From: Gammaproteobacteria bacterium
GTDB lineage: Bacteria; Pseudomonadota; Gammaproteobacteria; Legionellales; Legionellaceae
DNA: 33,034 bases
Direction of reading: 5' to 3'
Assembly: GCA_030147855.1 (NCBI GenBank)
Contig: JASBUO010000086.1
Span: 1 to 33,034 of the forward strand
Translations under genes and position numbers: made by a program
In this document: positions 17,497 through 25,163 of the stretch, piece by piece
Numbering within the stretch: the stretch's first letter is position 1
Layout: each line of letters begins with the position of its first letter
The notes under the pieces: generated by a model
Databases searched by the model: none
The model's input: the letters and a program-made list of their open reading frames with translations, nothing else
Told to the model about the DNA's origin: nothing

Positions 17497-17511
17497 CGAG
17501 AATGGTTATCA
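17497..17511. promoter_or_regulatory. Fur box
   Basis: CGAGAATGGTTATCA matches the 7-1-7 Fur consensus TGATAAT-N-ATTATCA at 11 of 14 defined positions. It lies 48 bp upstream of the membrane-protein ATG. It overlaps a candidate minus-strand promoter (TTGATA at 17507-17512, 17-bp spacer, TAGAGT at 17484-17489), so Fur binding would block that promoter when iron is plentiful. A TTGACA (17479-17484) on the plus strand lacks a good -10. It is 147 bp from the divergent ATP-grasp gene, so control of that gene is less likely. Confidence 0.7.
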
Positions 17512-17657
17512 ATTAGAAGAGGTCATTTAAAAGCACAAAAAACAATTATTTTGATTAAGGACTGGAATTTTTGAATGCAGCAAATATAATTGAATATACA
17601 AGTTGTTTATATTTTAGCATCAAGGGATGCCAATCATGCTTTCTTAAGGGGAGTTGA

Positions 17658-18560
17658 ATGGAGGGGTGGCTGTTATCTAATAAAGCCGTGCATAAGCTTA
17701 CCGAGAAAGACCATGGTGTACATCGTTTGGTAGAGGCTGCAGCTCAAAAAGATATAAAGTTGACCGTGTATTCTCCAAATGAACTTGAGTTGCTTGTAAC
17801 AGATGCTGATGAAAAAACAGTCGTAGTTAATGATTCGCGTATGACGCTACCTGACTTTATTCTGCCACGTGTTGGAGCTAATGTTTCTTATTTCGGACTT
17901 GCGATGATTCGTCAGTTGGAGCAGCTCGGCGTTTATGTGTGTAATGGTTCTGAGTCGATTTCGATGTCGAAAGATAAATTGCGCATGGTTCAAATGCTAA
18001 ATCATAGTCACTTACCCACACCAAAAACAATGCTTGTAAAGTTTCCAATGTCGATGGAGCGTGTTCGCACCGAGATTGGGTTTCCTTTGGTATTAAAGAT
18101 GGTGTCTGGTGCCAAAGGATTTGGGGTGCATTTATGCGAAACGCCACACGCACTTGAAGAAATCATGGAAATTATTTCAGCACAAATTCATCATAGTCCA
18201 ATGATTATACAGGAGTTTATTCAAAGTAGTTATGGGCGGGACTTACGAGTATTCATACTGGGTGGGCAAGTGGTTGCTTGTATGCAGCGTAGCTCAGGAC
18301 GGGGCTTTAAAGCAAATTATTCGTTAGGCGGGAGTGTGAAGCTTTATCCTATAACGCCTGAAATTGAGCACTTGGCTTGTGCGTCTGCGGCTTTGTTTGG
18401 ATTAGAGATTGCGGGTATTGACTTGTTATTTGATGGAGATGGTTTTAAGGTGTGTGAAGCGAACTCAGCGCCAGGATTTAAAGGTATTGAGCTCGCAAGT
18501 AATATTGATATTGCATCACAAGTGCTTGAGCACATCCGGCAATCAGTCCCTCGCACGTGA
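17658..18560 (+). CDS. RimK-like ATP-grasp ligase
   Basis: A 300-residue ATP-grasp enzyme of the RimK/LysX group, which join an amino acid (often glutamate) to a carboxylate, for example on ribosomal protein S6. Features in order: preATP domain with [12 protein letters not shown] (about 70-82), [13 protein letters not shown], the ATP-binding strand [18 protein letters not shown] (about 138-155), [24 protein letters not shown], the [15 protein letters not shown] loop and the Mg-binding end [14 protein letters not shown], equivalent to E-x-N-x-x-P-G in RimK. All key elements are present. AAGGGG lies about 6 bp before the ATG. Substrate cannot be read from sequence; RimK itself is the default guess. 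Its 3' end overlaps the convergent efp by 18 bp. Confidence 0.85.
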   Translation: MEGWLLSNKAVHKLTEKDHGVHRLVEAAAQKDIKLTVYSPNELELLVTDADEKTVVVNDSRMTLPDFILPRVGANVSYFGLAMIRQLEQLGVYVCNGSESISMSKDKLRMVQMLNHSHLPTPKTMLVKFPMSMERVRTEIGFPLVLKMVSGAKGFGVHLCETPHALEEIMEIISAQIHHSPMIIQEFIQSSYGRDLRVFILGGQVVACMQRSSGRGFKANYSLGGSVKLYPITPEIEHLACASAALFGLEIAGIDLLFDGDGFKVCEANSAPGFKGIELASNIDIASQVLEHIRQSVPRT

Positions 18561-19112
18561 GACGTATTCTCCTGTTCGGGTATCTACTTTGATAACTTCA
18601 CCAGTTTGAATAAACAGTGGGACACGCACAACAGCCCCTGTTTCAAGCGTTGCAGGTTTTCCACCGCCACCTGATGTGTCTCCTCTTAAGCCTGGGTCGG
18701 TTTCAGTGATGGTTAGTACCACAAAATTTGGAGACGCTACTTGCAAAGGCTCATTGTTCCACAGTGTCACGGTGCAGTTGTCTTCGGGTTTAATCCAGTT
18801 AATAGCGCCTTCGACGGCGTCTTTGCTGGCAACGTATTGCTCAAAACTATCAGGAACCATAAAGTGCCAGTGTTCGCCATCGGTATAAAGATATTGCATT
18901 TCCATTTCAACAACATCTGCAGCAGGTACAGATTCGCCTGATTTATAGGTGCGCTCAACCACACGTCCTGTTTTTAGGTTGCGAATTTTAACGCGTGTAA
19001 AAGCTTGCCCTTTTCCAGGCTTTACAAATTCACACTCAATAATATTGCAGGGTGCTTGGTCGACCATGATTTTAAGGCCATTTTTAAATTCGTTGGTGCT
19101 ATAGTTTGCCAT
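18543..19112 (-). CDS. efp: Elongation factor P
   Basis: EF-P relieves ribosome stalling at consecutive prolines. The 189-residue protein (E. coli 188) has the three-domain plan with [12 protein letters not shown] in the N-terminal KOW-like domain. The lysine at position 34 is the site beta-lysylated by EpmA/EpmB in this lineage. Also present are DGEHWHFM, the domain III signature [23 protein letters not shown] and the end [14 protein letters not shown] 19112 gives MANYSTNEF, matching family N-termini; a GTG at 19121 is too close to GGAG and is rejected. Adjacency to divergent epmB supports the lysylation pathway. Proline runs in the protein at 21116 are examples of possible clients. Confidence 0.98.
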   Translation of the reverse strand: MANYSTNEFKNGLKIMVDQAPCNIIECEFVKPGKGQAFTRVKIRNLKTGRVVERTYKSGESVPAADVVEMEMQYLYTDGEHWHFMVPDSFEQYVASKDAVEGAINWIKPEDNCTVTLWNNEPLQVASPNFVVLTITETDPGLRGDTSGGGGKPATLETGAVVRVPLFIQTGEVIKVDTRTGEYVSRARD

Positions 19113-19194
19113 TTGTTGCACGACTCCACAGTTGAGATATTAATTAGCTTTCGCTAGAGTGCCTGCAGTTTATCAAGATTGGATACATTTTTGA

Positions 19195-20178
19195 ATGCAA
19201 GTGACAAATAAGCCGTGGCAGGTGGCACTCAATGAAGGGTTCGCGTCAGCAGCGAGCTTACTCGAATTTTTAGGACTGTCAGCGGGTGCTGCAAATGTTG
19301 ATGCAGAGCGCCAGTTTAAAACACGTGTGCCGCGTAGCTTCGCTGAATGTATGGTGCCAGGAGATTACAATGATCCACTATTACGGCAAGTGCTTGCTGT
19401 AGATGATGAGCTATTGCTTGACGAAGGCTTCATAAAAGACCCGCTGAATGAAGCCGCTTATAATCCAGTTGCAGGTTTAATTCATAAATATCACGGGCGA
19501 GTACTGCTAACGGTGACAGGTGCTTGCGCTGTACATTGCAGATACTGTTTTAGACGACATTTTCCATATGATGACAACAACCCAGGCCGTCTTGGTTGGG
19601 AGCGTGTGTTTCGTTATATTGCAAATGATGTGAGCATTCATGAAGTGATTTTAAGTGGCGGCGATCCATTGCTTGTACCCGATACAACGCTCGCTTTTTT
19701 GCTGGATGCCTTAGATGCTATCTCTCATGTGAAAACCCTCCGTATTCACACACGTTTACCAGTGGTATTGCCAGAGAGAGTTGATGCAGGGCTATGCAAG
19801 GTGCTTTCTACGACTCGCTTACAAAAAGTGATGGTGTTGCATGCCAACCATCCTAATGAGTTAAGCGTCCAAGTGGCACGTGCATGTGATATGTTACAGA
19901 GCATAAAGTGCTCTCTTTTAAATCAATCTGTTTTTCTAAGGGGAGTGAATGATAACGCCAAAACTTTAATTGCATTAAGCGAGCGGTTATGGGCGTGTGG
20001 GGTGTTGCCTTATTATTTACATCTGCTCGATAAAGTGCAGGGCGCAGCACATTTTGAGGTTTCTTCTGAAGCTGCAATAGTGGCACTGGATATCATGCGA
20101 GCCAATTTGCAAGGCTATCTTGTCCCTCGTTTAACACGCGAAGTACCAGGCCAAAAACACAAACAAGTCATCCGGTAA
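19195..20178 (+). CDS. epmB: EF-P beta-lysylation protein EpmB (lysine 2,3-aminomutase family)
   Basis: A radical-SAM, PLP-dependent enzyme that converts (S)-alpha-lysine to (R)-beta-lysine for transfer to EF-P Lys34. At 327 residues it is shorter than classical KamA and fits EpmB (E. coli 342). The 4Fe-4S cluster motif is CAVHCRYCFRR with Cys111, Cys115 and Cys118, preceded by HKYHGRVLLTVTGA. SGGDPLL binds SAM-side elements, IHTRLPVVLPERV follows, and the C-terminus has REVPGQKHK. It lies divergent from efp with 82 bp between the starts, a common arrangement. The partner ligase EpmA is not in the window. Confidence 0.96.
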   Translation: MQVTNKPWQVALNEGFASAASLLEFLGLSAGAANVDAERQFKTRVPRSFAECMVPGDYNDPLLRQVLAVDDELLLDEGFIKDPLNEAAYNPVAGLIHKYHGRVLLTVTGACAVHCRYCFRRHFPYDDNNPGRLGWERVFRYIANDVSIHEVILSGGDPLLVPDTTLAFLLDALDAISHVKTLRIHTRLPVVLPERVDAGLCKVLSTTRLQKVMVLHANHPNELSVQVARACDMLQSIKCSLLNQSVFLRGVNDNAKTLIALSERLWACGVLPYYLHLLDKVQGAAHFEVSSEAAIVALDIMRANLQGYLVPRLTREVPGQKHKQVIR

Positions 20179-20191
20179 AACTGCACAAATA

Positions 20192-20200
20192 TGCTATAAT
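20192..20200 (+). promoter_or_regulatory. Extended -10 promoter for the gene at 20271
   Basis: TGCTATAAT fits the extended -10 consensus TGnTATAAT exactly. It lies just after the epmB stop and 70 bp upstream of the GTG start. No good -35 is seen, as is often the case for extended -10 promoters. Confidence 0.6.
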
Positions 20201-20270
20201 TAAATCACAAAGGTTGTTTTTGGCTCTTTGTAGGTCTTTATGAGGCGCGGATATAATTAAGGGGTTTTGA

Positions 20271-21044
20271 GTGGCTGCGACCAATAATGAAATGCCAGTG
20301 CCGCCGCAGGTGAGCGATGCAGAGAAGGCACTTCAAAGAAGGAGAGGGATTCGAACCGTTGAGCAGCAAAAGCAACGTGTTCAGGCTGTGTCACGCAAGC
20401 TAATCGGTGAGTATGCGACGCAAAAAAGGCTAAGCATTTCAGAAAAAAAACAATTGTATACACCGCTTTTGGGGCAGGATGCGCCGGTTTATCACAAGGC
20501 TACCTCACTTGAAAAAAAACTTAAAAATCATTCAGATATAAAAATACGCCAACTGGTGTCGGAGCTTGAGCGAGCACGCAATGCCTTACACCATGTGATG
20601 GATGTTTATTTTTTGCTCCCCAAACCTACCAATAGGGATTTATTGTGGGCGCTTGTGAGCTTTTTAGTTGCACCTATCTTTGCGCCTATTTTTGCTTTTT
20701 TAGGACCCGAGTTTGTGTTGTTGGCATTATTGCCAACGGTCTTTTTTTTAGGGAGAAAAGCGTGGCGTGCCTTAACAGATGGGCCAGAGCGTGATTTTAG
20801 CTTGAACAAACATGGGGTGGCAGCCAAAGAATATCTGGACGTAGTGAACTCAGAGGAAAGCTCTCAAGCTGAGCAAAATGACGCAGATTTTTCAGACGAT
20901 TTAGACAGAGAAAGTAATGTTTGCCCGCCACTGTCGAGTGACAGGCCTCGCCGAGGCGGCAATAAATTTTTTGATAGACAGCGAGAGCAAGCTGCAGTAG
21001 CACCAAGAGATAATAGTTCGTCTGTAGGTGCCCCAAAGGTTTAA
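20271..21044 (+). CDS. Hypothetical membrane-hairpin protein A
   Basis: Not recognised. The 257-residue protein has a basic, helical N-terminal region (20-110, RRRGIRTVEQQKQRV onwards), a hydrophobic hairpin of two segments at about 124-160 and an acidic, Ser-rich tail (190-257) with no predicted fold. Directly after the hairpin comes RKAWRALTDGPERDFSLN. This matches the same position in the next gene (KKLGRAIG...SEPDYSLD), so the two are likely paralogues or share a module. The GTG start is supported by AAGGGG 6-7 bp upstream and an extended -10 promoter. The gene is followed by a related gene after 71 bp. Composition and layout resemble secreted effector-like proteins of intracellular gammaproteobacteria, but this is inference only. 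Confidence 0.75.
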   Translation: MAATNNEMPVPPQVSDAEKALQRRRGIRTVEQQKQRVQAVSRKLIGEYATQKRLSISEKKQLYTPLLGQDAPVYHKATSLEKKLKNHSDIKIRQLVSELERARNALHHVMDVYFLLPKPTNRDLLWALVSFLVAPIFAPIFAFLGPEFVLLALLPTVFFLGRKAWRALTDGPERDFSLNKHGVAAKEYLDVVNSEESSQAEQNDADFSDDLDRESNVCPPLSSDRPRRGGNKFFDRQREQAAVAPRDNSSSVGAPKV

Positions 21045-21063
21045 AGCTGGAGAATATTTAGCA

Positions 21064-21104
21064 CAAAGATATATCTTTGAAGATGCTTAATGATAAAGAT
21101 TAAG
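21064..21104. promoter_or_regulatory. Palindromic sites upstream of hairpin protein B
   Basis: A perfect 16-bp palindrome CAAAGATATATCTTTG (21064-21079) is followed by an inverted repeat CTTAAT-N7-ATTAAG (21086-21104) whose right arm overlaps the ribosome site. Both fall in the 71-bp gap between the paired unknown genes. They may be operator sites for separate control of the second gene, or a hairpin in the shared mRNA. Confidence 0.45.
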
Positions 21105-21115
21105 GGGAATCGGAT

Positions 21116-22627
21116 ATGGCCAAGAAAGCGAATGAGCGTGAAATCCAAGAAATTGCTCGAGGTAAGTTGGATTTATATGACAAACTGAAAAAACTGATTG
21201 AGCTGCAAGGCGTCGAAGATCCAGCCTACGGTAGAGCTCAGATGCAACGAGACTTGGATGAGCTTGAAAGCCAAAAGTATGGGGACGGAAATTTTTATTT
21301 GAATCGTATGGAGTCAGTAGAAGGGAACTTGCTACAGCGGACAGTCTCACCGGCTTCGAGAACGGCTTTGGCGGAAGCACGGCGAGATGTAAATGCCGCC
21401 CGCAATAACTTACAGCGAAAAATAGAAGAAGCAACAGGGACTATGTCGAGCAGAAGTCCAGATGACTCGGGGAATAAAGCGTTAGCGGGCTTTGCTGGAA
21501 TGAACTTGGCAATCGCTTTGGCTTTTATACCAGTTGTTGGGCCTGTTTTGAGTGCGATCGTTTTTCTTCCGAGTCTCGCAGGTTTTCTTTGGTTTGGAGC
21601 CAAAAAATTAGGGCGTGCCATTGGGTCTATTGGGAAATCGGAACCTGATTATAGTTTAGATAGCTCGGGGCAGAAGGATGAGTTAGATAGAGAAATGGAG
21701 AAGCTTGATAATAGCTCAACACAGAGGGAGCAAGCAAGGCAATCGGCGGCCAATGTAACCACCCAAAAACAGAATTCCCAAATCAAAAGCGAAGCGGATA
21801 TGGGGAAAAGATGCGCTAAGGAAATCAAGGATGCATTCGATGCATTCGCGACAGAAGATAATGGAGACTACAAAGCAGGATTTTCGAGAGAGGAGTTGGC
21901 CGATGGAACAACAAAGTTGACATTTCCAAATGAATCAGCTCAAGAGACATTCTTTAGAGAGTTAGCAGACAGCAATATTGAATTTGAAGCAAAAAATTCA
22001 GAGGGTGAGGTGATTGCATTTTCAAGTGGAAAAGGAGAGCTTAGCTGGAAGAATGACCCAGGCTTTGCCCGGGCACTTCAAGACCGTGCTAACGCTGCAT
22101 CATCGTCTCCCCCACCCCCTCCTCCAAAAAGCGAGGCAACAACACAGGCAAAAGATGCTACACAGGTAGCGGCTATTATTGATAAATTTAACGAGGTAGC
22201 AAAAGAGGGTGGTCAGTATAAACAAGGATACTCATCAGAGGCGACGGGTGATGGTGGCATGAAAATGACCTTTCCTGATGACTCGGCGCTAAGGAACTTT
22301 TTTAAAAGTTTAGCGAACCAAGGCCTTCAGTTTCAGGCAACTAATGAAAGCGGTGAGGTGATTGCGTTTGCAGGAGAGGATGGTGTGCCGCATCTAAAAG
22401 GGGATACTGATTTTGATGTACTGCTGCATGCACATCAGAATCCGGCGCCGCCCCCCCCCTTAGCTGACTCTACGGGTCCTAAACCATCTCAGGAGCATCG
22501 AGAAGCTCTATCAGCAGCATTGGGTGAAATGAAGGGGAGGCAGGCTCAGGACCGTTCATCAGCTGCTGGCGCTAACCCGTCTAATGAAGATGACGAGCTT
22601 GGTAACACCCCTGGTATGGGTGGCTAA
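21116..22627 (+). CDS. Hypothetical membrane-hairpin protein B with duplicated domain
   Basis: Not recognised. The 503-residue protein has a charged helical N-terminal region (1-110), a hydrophobic hairpin (about 123-162) and the motif KKLGRAIG...SEPDYSLD (163-182) shared with protein A. A hydrophilic Gln/Lys-rich linker (185-230) follows. Two homologous domains come next: about 232-322 and 349-441. Both show Y-K-x-G-[FY]-S, a K-[LM]-T-F-P-[ND]-[ED]-S-A strand, FF..LA, [LI].F.A.N..GEVIAF and an ending with D.F. They are separated by a proline run (331-337) and followed by a second one (444-448) and a disordered tail ending in EDDELGNTPGMGG. Two hydrophobic segments could insert into a membrane; no signal peptide is seen. 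AAGGGG lies 8 bp before ATG. Candidate Dot/Icm-type effector by architecture only. Confidence 0.8.
   Translation: MAKKANEREIQEIARGKLDLYDKLKKLIELQGVEDPAYGRAQMQRDLDELESQKYGDGNFYLNRMESVEGNLLQRTVSPASRTALAEARRDVNAARNNLQRKIEEATGTMSSRSPDDSGNKALAGFAGMNLAIALAFIPVVGPVLSAIVFLPSLAGFLWFGAKKLGRAIGSIGKSEPDYSLDSSGQKDELDREMEKLDNSSTQREQARQSAANVTTQKQNSQIKSEADMGKRCAKEIKDAFDAFATEDNGDYKAGFSREELADGTTKLTFPNESAQETFFRELADSNIEFEAKNSEGEVIAFSSGKGELSWKNDPGFARALQDRANAASSSPPPPPPKSEATTQAKDATQVAAIIDKFNEVAKEGGQYKQGYSSEATGDGGMKMTFPDDSALRNFFKSLANQGLQFQATNESGEVIAFAGEDGVPHLKGDTDFDVLLHAHQNPAPPPPLADSTGPKPSQEHREALSAALGEMKGRQAQDRSSAAGANPSNEDDELGNTPGMGG
21809..22438 (+). repeat. Tandem domain duplication inside hairpin protein B
   Basis: Two in-frame copies of a segment of about 90 residues (bases about 21809-22081 and 22160-22438). 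The conservation is at protein level (TFPNESA/TFPDDSA, EGEVIAFSS/SGEVIAFAG), not obvious at DNA level, so the duplication is old. Confidence 0.8.
22451..22459 (+). repeat. C9 tract within coding sequence
   Basis: Nine consecutive C encode the proline run at residues 446-448 of hairpin protein B. A single-base slip would replace the last 55 residues with another frame. Confidence 0.85.
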
Positions 22628-22650
22628 TGGTTTTCTATTGATATGCGTTA

Positions 22651-22656
22651 TATAAT
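22651..22656 (+). promoter_or_regulatory. Probable -10 of fadE
   Basis: TATAAT lies 39 bp before the fadE ATG, in the 68-bp gap after hairpin protein B. The -35 is weak. It suggests that fadE has its own promoter. Confidence 0.4.
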
Positions 22657-22695
22657 GGACGGTTTTAAACGTAGATGGATTAAGGACAGAAGGAT

Positions 22696-25143
22696 ATGGC
22701 AACCGCACTTTTTCTTTTATATATCGTATTTACTCTGGCTGTGCTTGCACGTGGTTTACAAGCTGTTGTGTGGGAAGTGGGCAGTGTTGTTTATTTGTTG
22801 CTTGCATCGTTTGGAGTCGGACTTGCGTTACTTCCGGGGCTTGTTCTGTGGATACTTATTCTCGGAGTGATTGCTCTAAGACGTATGCCCGCATTACACA
22901 ACCAGTTTGGTGGATTTGTATTTGCACGCGCAAAAAAAGCTATTCCCAAACTCTCCAAAACAGAAGAAGAAGCCTTAAATGCAGGAGACACCTGGGTTGA
23001 ACAATCTATTTTTAGAGGTACGCCTGATTGGAAAGGGCTTTCCAAAATTAAAACGGAACTCACTGCTGAAGAGCAGTCCTTTTTAGATAATGAAACCAGC
23101 GAGCTATGTCGTATGCTAGATGACTGGGACATTACCTTATCAGGAGACTTGCCTGCACCTGTTTGGACGTTTTTAAAAGAAAAAGGTTTTTTGGGGTTGG
23201 TGATTTCAAAAAAATATGGTGGGAAAGGTTTTTCTGCACGTGCTCACTCAGATGTAGTCATGAAAATAGCGAGCCGCTCAGGCGTTGGAGCGGTGACTGT
23301 GATGGTGCCAAACTCGCTTGGACCAGGTGAGCTCCTTCACCATTACGGTACAGAAGAGCAAAAAAATCATTATTTACCACGTCTCGCAAAAGGGGAAGAT
23401 ATTCCATGCTTTGCATTAACAGAGCCTGAAGCAGGCAGTGATGCGACATCGATTCAAGCAGAAGCCATTGTGGTTGAGCAAATAGTAGATGGTAAGAAAG
23501 TGTTAGGATTACGCATGACTTTAAATAAGCGTTGGATTACGCTTGCACCGGTTGCAACGGTTATTGGTTTGGCTGTTAACCTAAAAGACCCGGATGAACT
23601 CTTAAAAGGCGTTGGTAGTGAGGGGATTACCTGTGTTTTAATTCCGAGGAATTCAGAAAATTTAGAAATTGGGAATCGACATCTTGCAGCGCAACAACCG
23701 TTTATGAACGGTACGATTCGTGGAAAAGATGTGTTTACACCTATTGCCAATATTATCGGGGGGCAAAAAGAAGCTGGGCGCGGCTGGCAAATGTTGGTCG
23801 AATGTTTATCGATTGGGCGCTCCATTTCATTACCTGCCTTGGGGGCTGCGTCGTCTACCGTTGCCTATTTAACAACGGGGGCATTTGCGCGCCTGCGCCG
23901 ACAATTTGCGGTAGAGCTTGCGCAATTTGAAGGCATCGAAGAAAAATTAGCTGAAATCGCAGGCCTTAACTACATGGTAATGGCAACACGCTTACTGACC
24001 CTTGCGGCAGTCAATGAGGGTAAAAAACCATCTGTTGCATCGGCTATTACCAAATATTTTAATACAGAGCTGCCACGTATGGCCTTGAATGCTGCAATGG
24101 ATGTGCATGGCGGGCGGGCGGTTGTGGTTGGGCCACGCAATTACTTAAGTAACTTTTATCAAGGGATCCCTATTTCAGTAACTGTTGAAGGTGCAAACAT
24201 TATGACCCGCAACTTACTGATTTTTGGACAAGGATCGATGGCATGTCATCCTTTCTTGCGCGATGAGTTTTATGCAATTTCGAGAGAAGATGAAACAGCA
24301 TTTAAAGATTTATTAGGCAAGCACATTCAATATTTCGCACAAAACTTGGCAAAAACCGTATGTGCTACATGGACAGGAGGGTACTTAATTAGTGTACCAC
24401 GCCACCCGATGAAGCGTGAATGTCAGAAGCTTTCTCGCTTAAGCTATGCCTTATCTTGGATTGCGGATTGTACGCTGATGCTCTTAGGCGGGGATTTAAA
24501 ACGAAAAGAGCGTCTGTCTGCGCGGCTTGGAGATGCATTATCTTATCTATATTTGGGCATGGCAGTGCTGAGACAAGTGGAAGTGCGTGGGGGTAGTAAA
24601 GATGACCAAGTGCATGCGCGTTGGGCACTTACATTCTGTTTTCATAAAGCCACATATGCTTTAATTCAGATGTGTCGTAACCTACCACCTCACTTGCGTT
24701 TTGTGGGTATTGCGATGAGGTTCTTAGCATTTCCCTTTGGCGCTATGGGTGCTGCTTACCCAAGCGATAAGTTGGAGCATGAGTTAGCAAAACTGATGAC
24801 TACCAACAACGATTACCGAGAAGATTTACCAAGCAGTATCTATTTGAGTGGAGATAAGGCAGATCCTATTGACAGAATAGAGAATGCATTTCAGAAGCTT
24901 CTCGCGGCAGTGCCTATTTATCGCAAAATACGGGGCGCAAACCGCATGAAATCTGGCACAGTTAAAGAAAAGTTGGCAGAACATCTCGCACAAGGTACGA
25001 TAACAAAAGATGAGATGGAGCAATTACTGGATGTGGAGAGGGCGCGTTGGGATGCGATTCAGGTGGATGAGTTTACAGCTGAGTCGATGAAAAAGAAAAC
25101 CTACGCGTCGGTTGCAGATAAGTATGAGAATCCGATTAAATAA
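22696..25143 (+). CDS. fadE: FadE-type acyl-CoA dehydrogenase
   Basis: Catalyses the first, FAD-dependent step of fatty-acid beta-oxidation. At 815 residues it matches the large proteobacterial FadE (E. coli 814), not the small acyl-CoA dehydrogenases of about 380. The N-terminus has two hydrophobic segments (about 2-25 and 30-56) that anchor it to the inner membrane. The dehydrogenase core runs from about 110 to 520, with CFALTEPEAGSDATSIQAEA, VFTPIANIIGG and MDVHGGRAVVVGPRNYLSNFYQGIPISVTVEGANIMTRNLLIF-type signatures present as separate blocks. The remaining C-terminal part (about 525-800) is the FadE-specific extension. AGAAGGAT precedes the ATG. A fatty-acid-using intracellular lifestyle is compatible but not implied. 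Confidence 0.95.
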   Translation: MATALFLLYIVFTLAVLARGLQAVVWEVGSVVYLLLASFGVGLALLPGLVLWILILGVIALRRMPALHNQFGGFVFARAKKAIPKLSKTEEEALNAGDTWVEQSIFRGTPDWKGLSKIKTELTAEEQSFLDNETSELCRMLDDWDITLSGDLPAPVWTFLKEKGFLGLVISKKYGGKGFSARAHSDVVMKIASRSGVGAVTVMVPNSLGPGELLHHYGTEEQKNHYLPRLAKGEDIPCFALTEPEAGSDATSIQAEAIVVEQIVDGKKVLGLRMTLNKRWITLAPVATVIGLAVNLKDPDELLKGVGSEGITCVLIPRNSENLEIGNRHLAAQQPFMNGTIRGKDVFTPIANIIGGQKEAGRGWQMLVECLSIGRSISLPALGAASSTVAYLTTGAFARLRRQFAVELAQFEGIEEKLAEIAGLNYMVMATRLLTLAAVNEGKKPSVASAITKYFNTELPRMALNAAMDVHGGRAVVVGPRNYLSNFYQGIPISVTVEGANIMTRNLLIFGQGSMACHPFLRDEFYAISREDETAFKDLLGKHIQYFAQNLAKTVCATWTGGYLISVPRHPMKRECQKLSRLSYALSWIADCTLMLLGGDLKRKERLSARLGDALSYLYLGMAVLRQVEVRGGSKDDQVHARWALTFCFHKATYALIQMCRNLPPHLRFVGIAMRFLAFPFGAMGAAYPSDKLEHELAKLMTTNNDYREDLPSSIYLSGDKADPIDRIENAFQKLLAAVPIYRKIRGANRMKSGTVKEKLAEHLAQGTITKDEMEQLLDVERARWDAIQVDEFTAESMKKKTYASVADKYENPIK

Positions 25144-25163
25144 CCTAACTATGGAATAAATGC

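Noticed and set aside
17617-17630. GCATC-AAGG-GATGC hairpin as a terminator
   Set aside because: Short stem, no U-run on either strand and located upstream of a gene start; chance hairpin is more likely.
20257-22695. Repeated ATTAAGG(GG) before 20271, 21116 and 22696 as a PmrA-like regulator site
   Set aside because: It coincides with the ribosome sites and also resembles the one before surA; no paired half-sites at the spacing required for PmrA.
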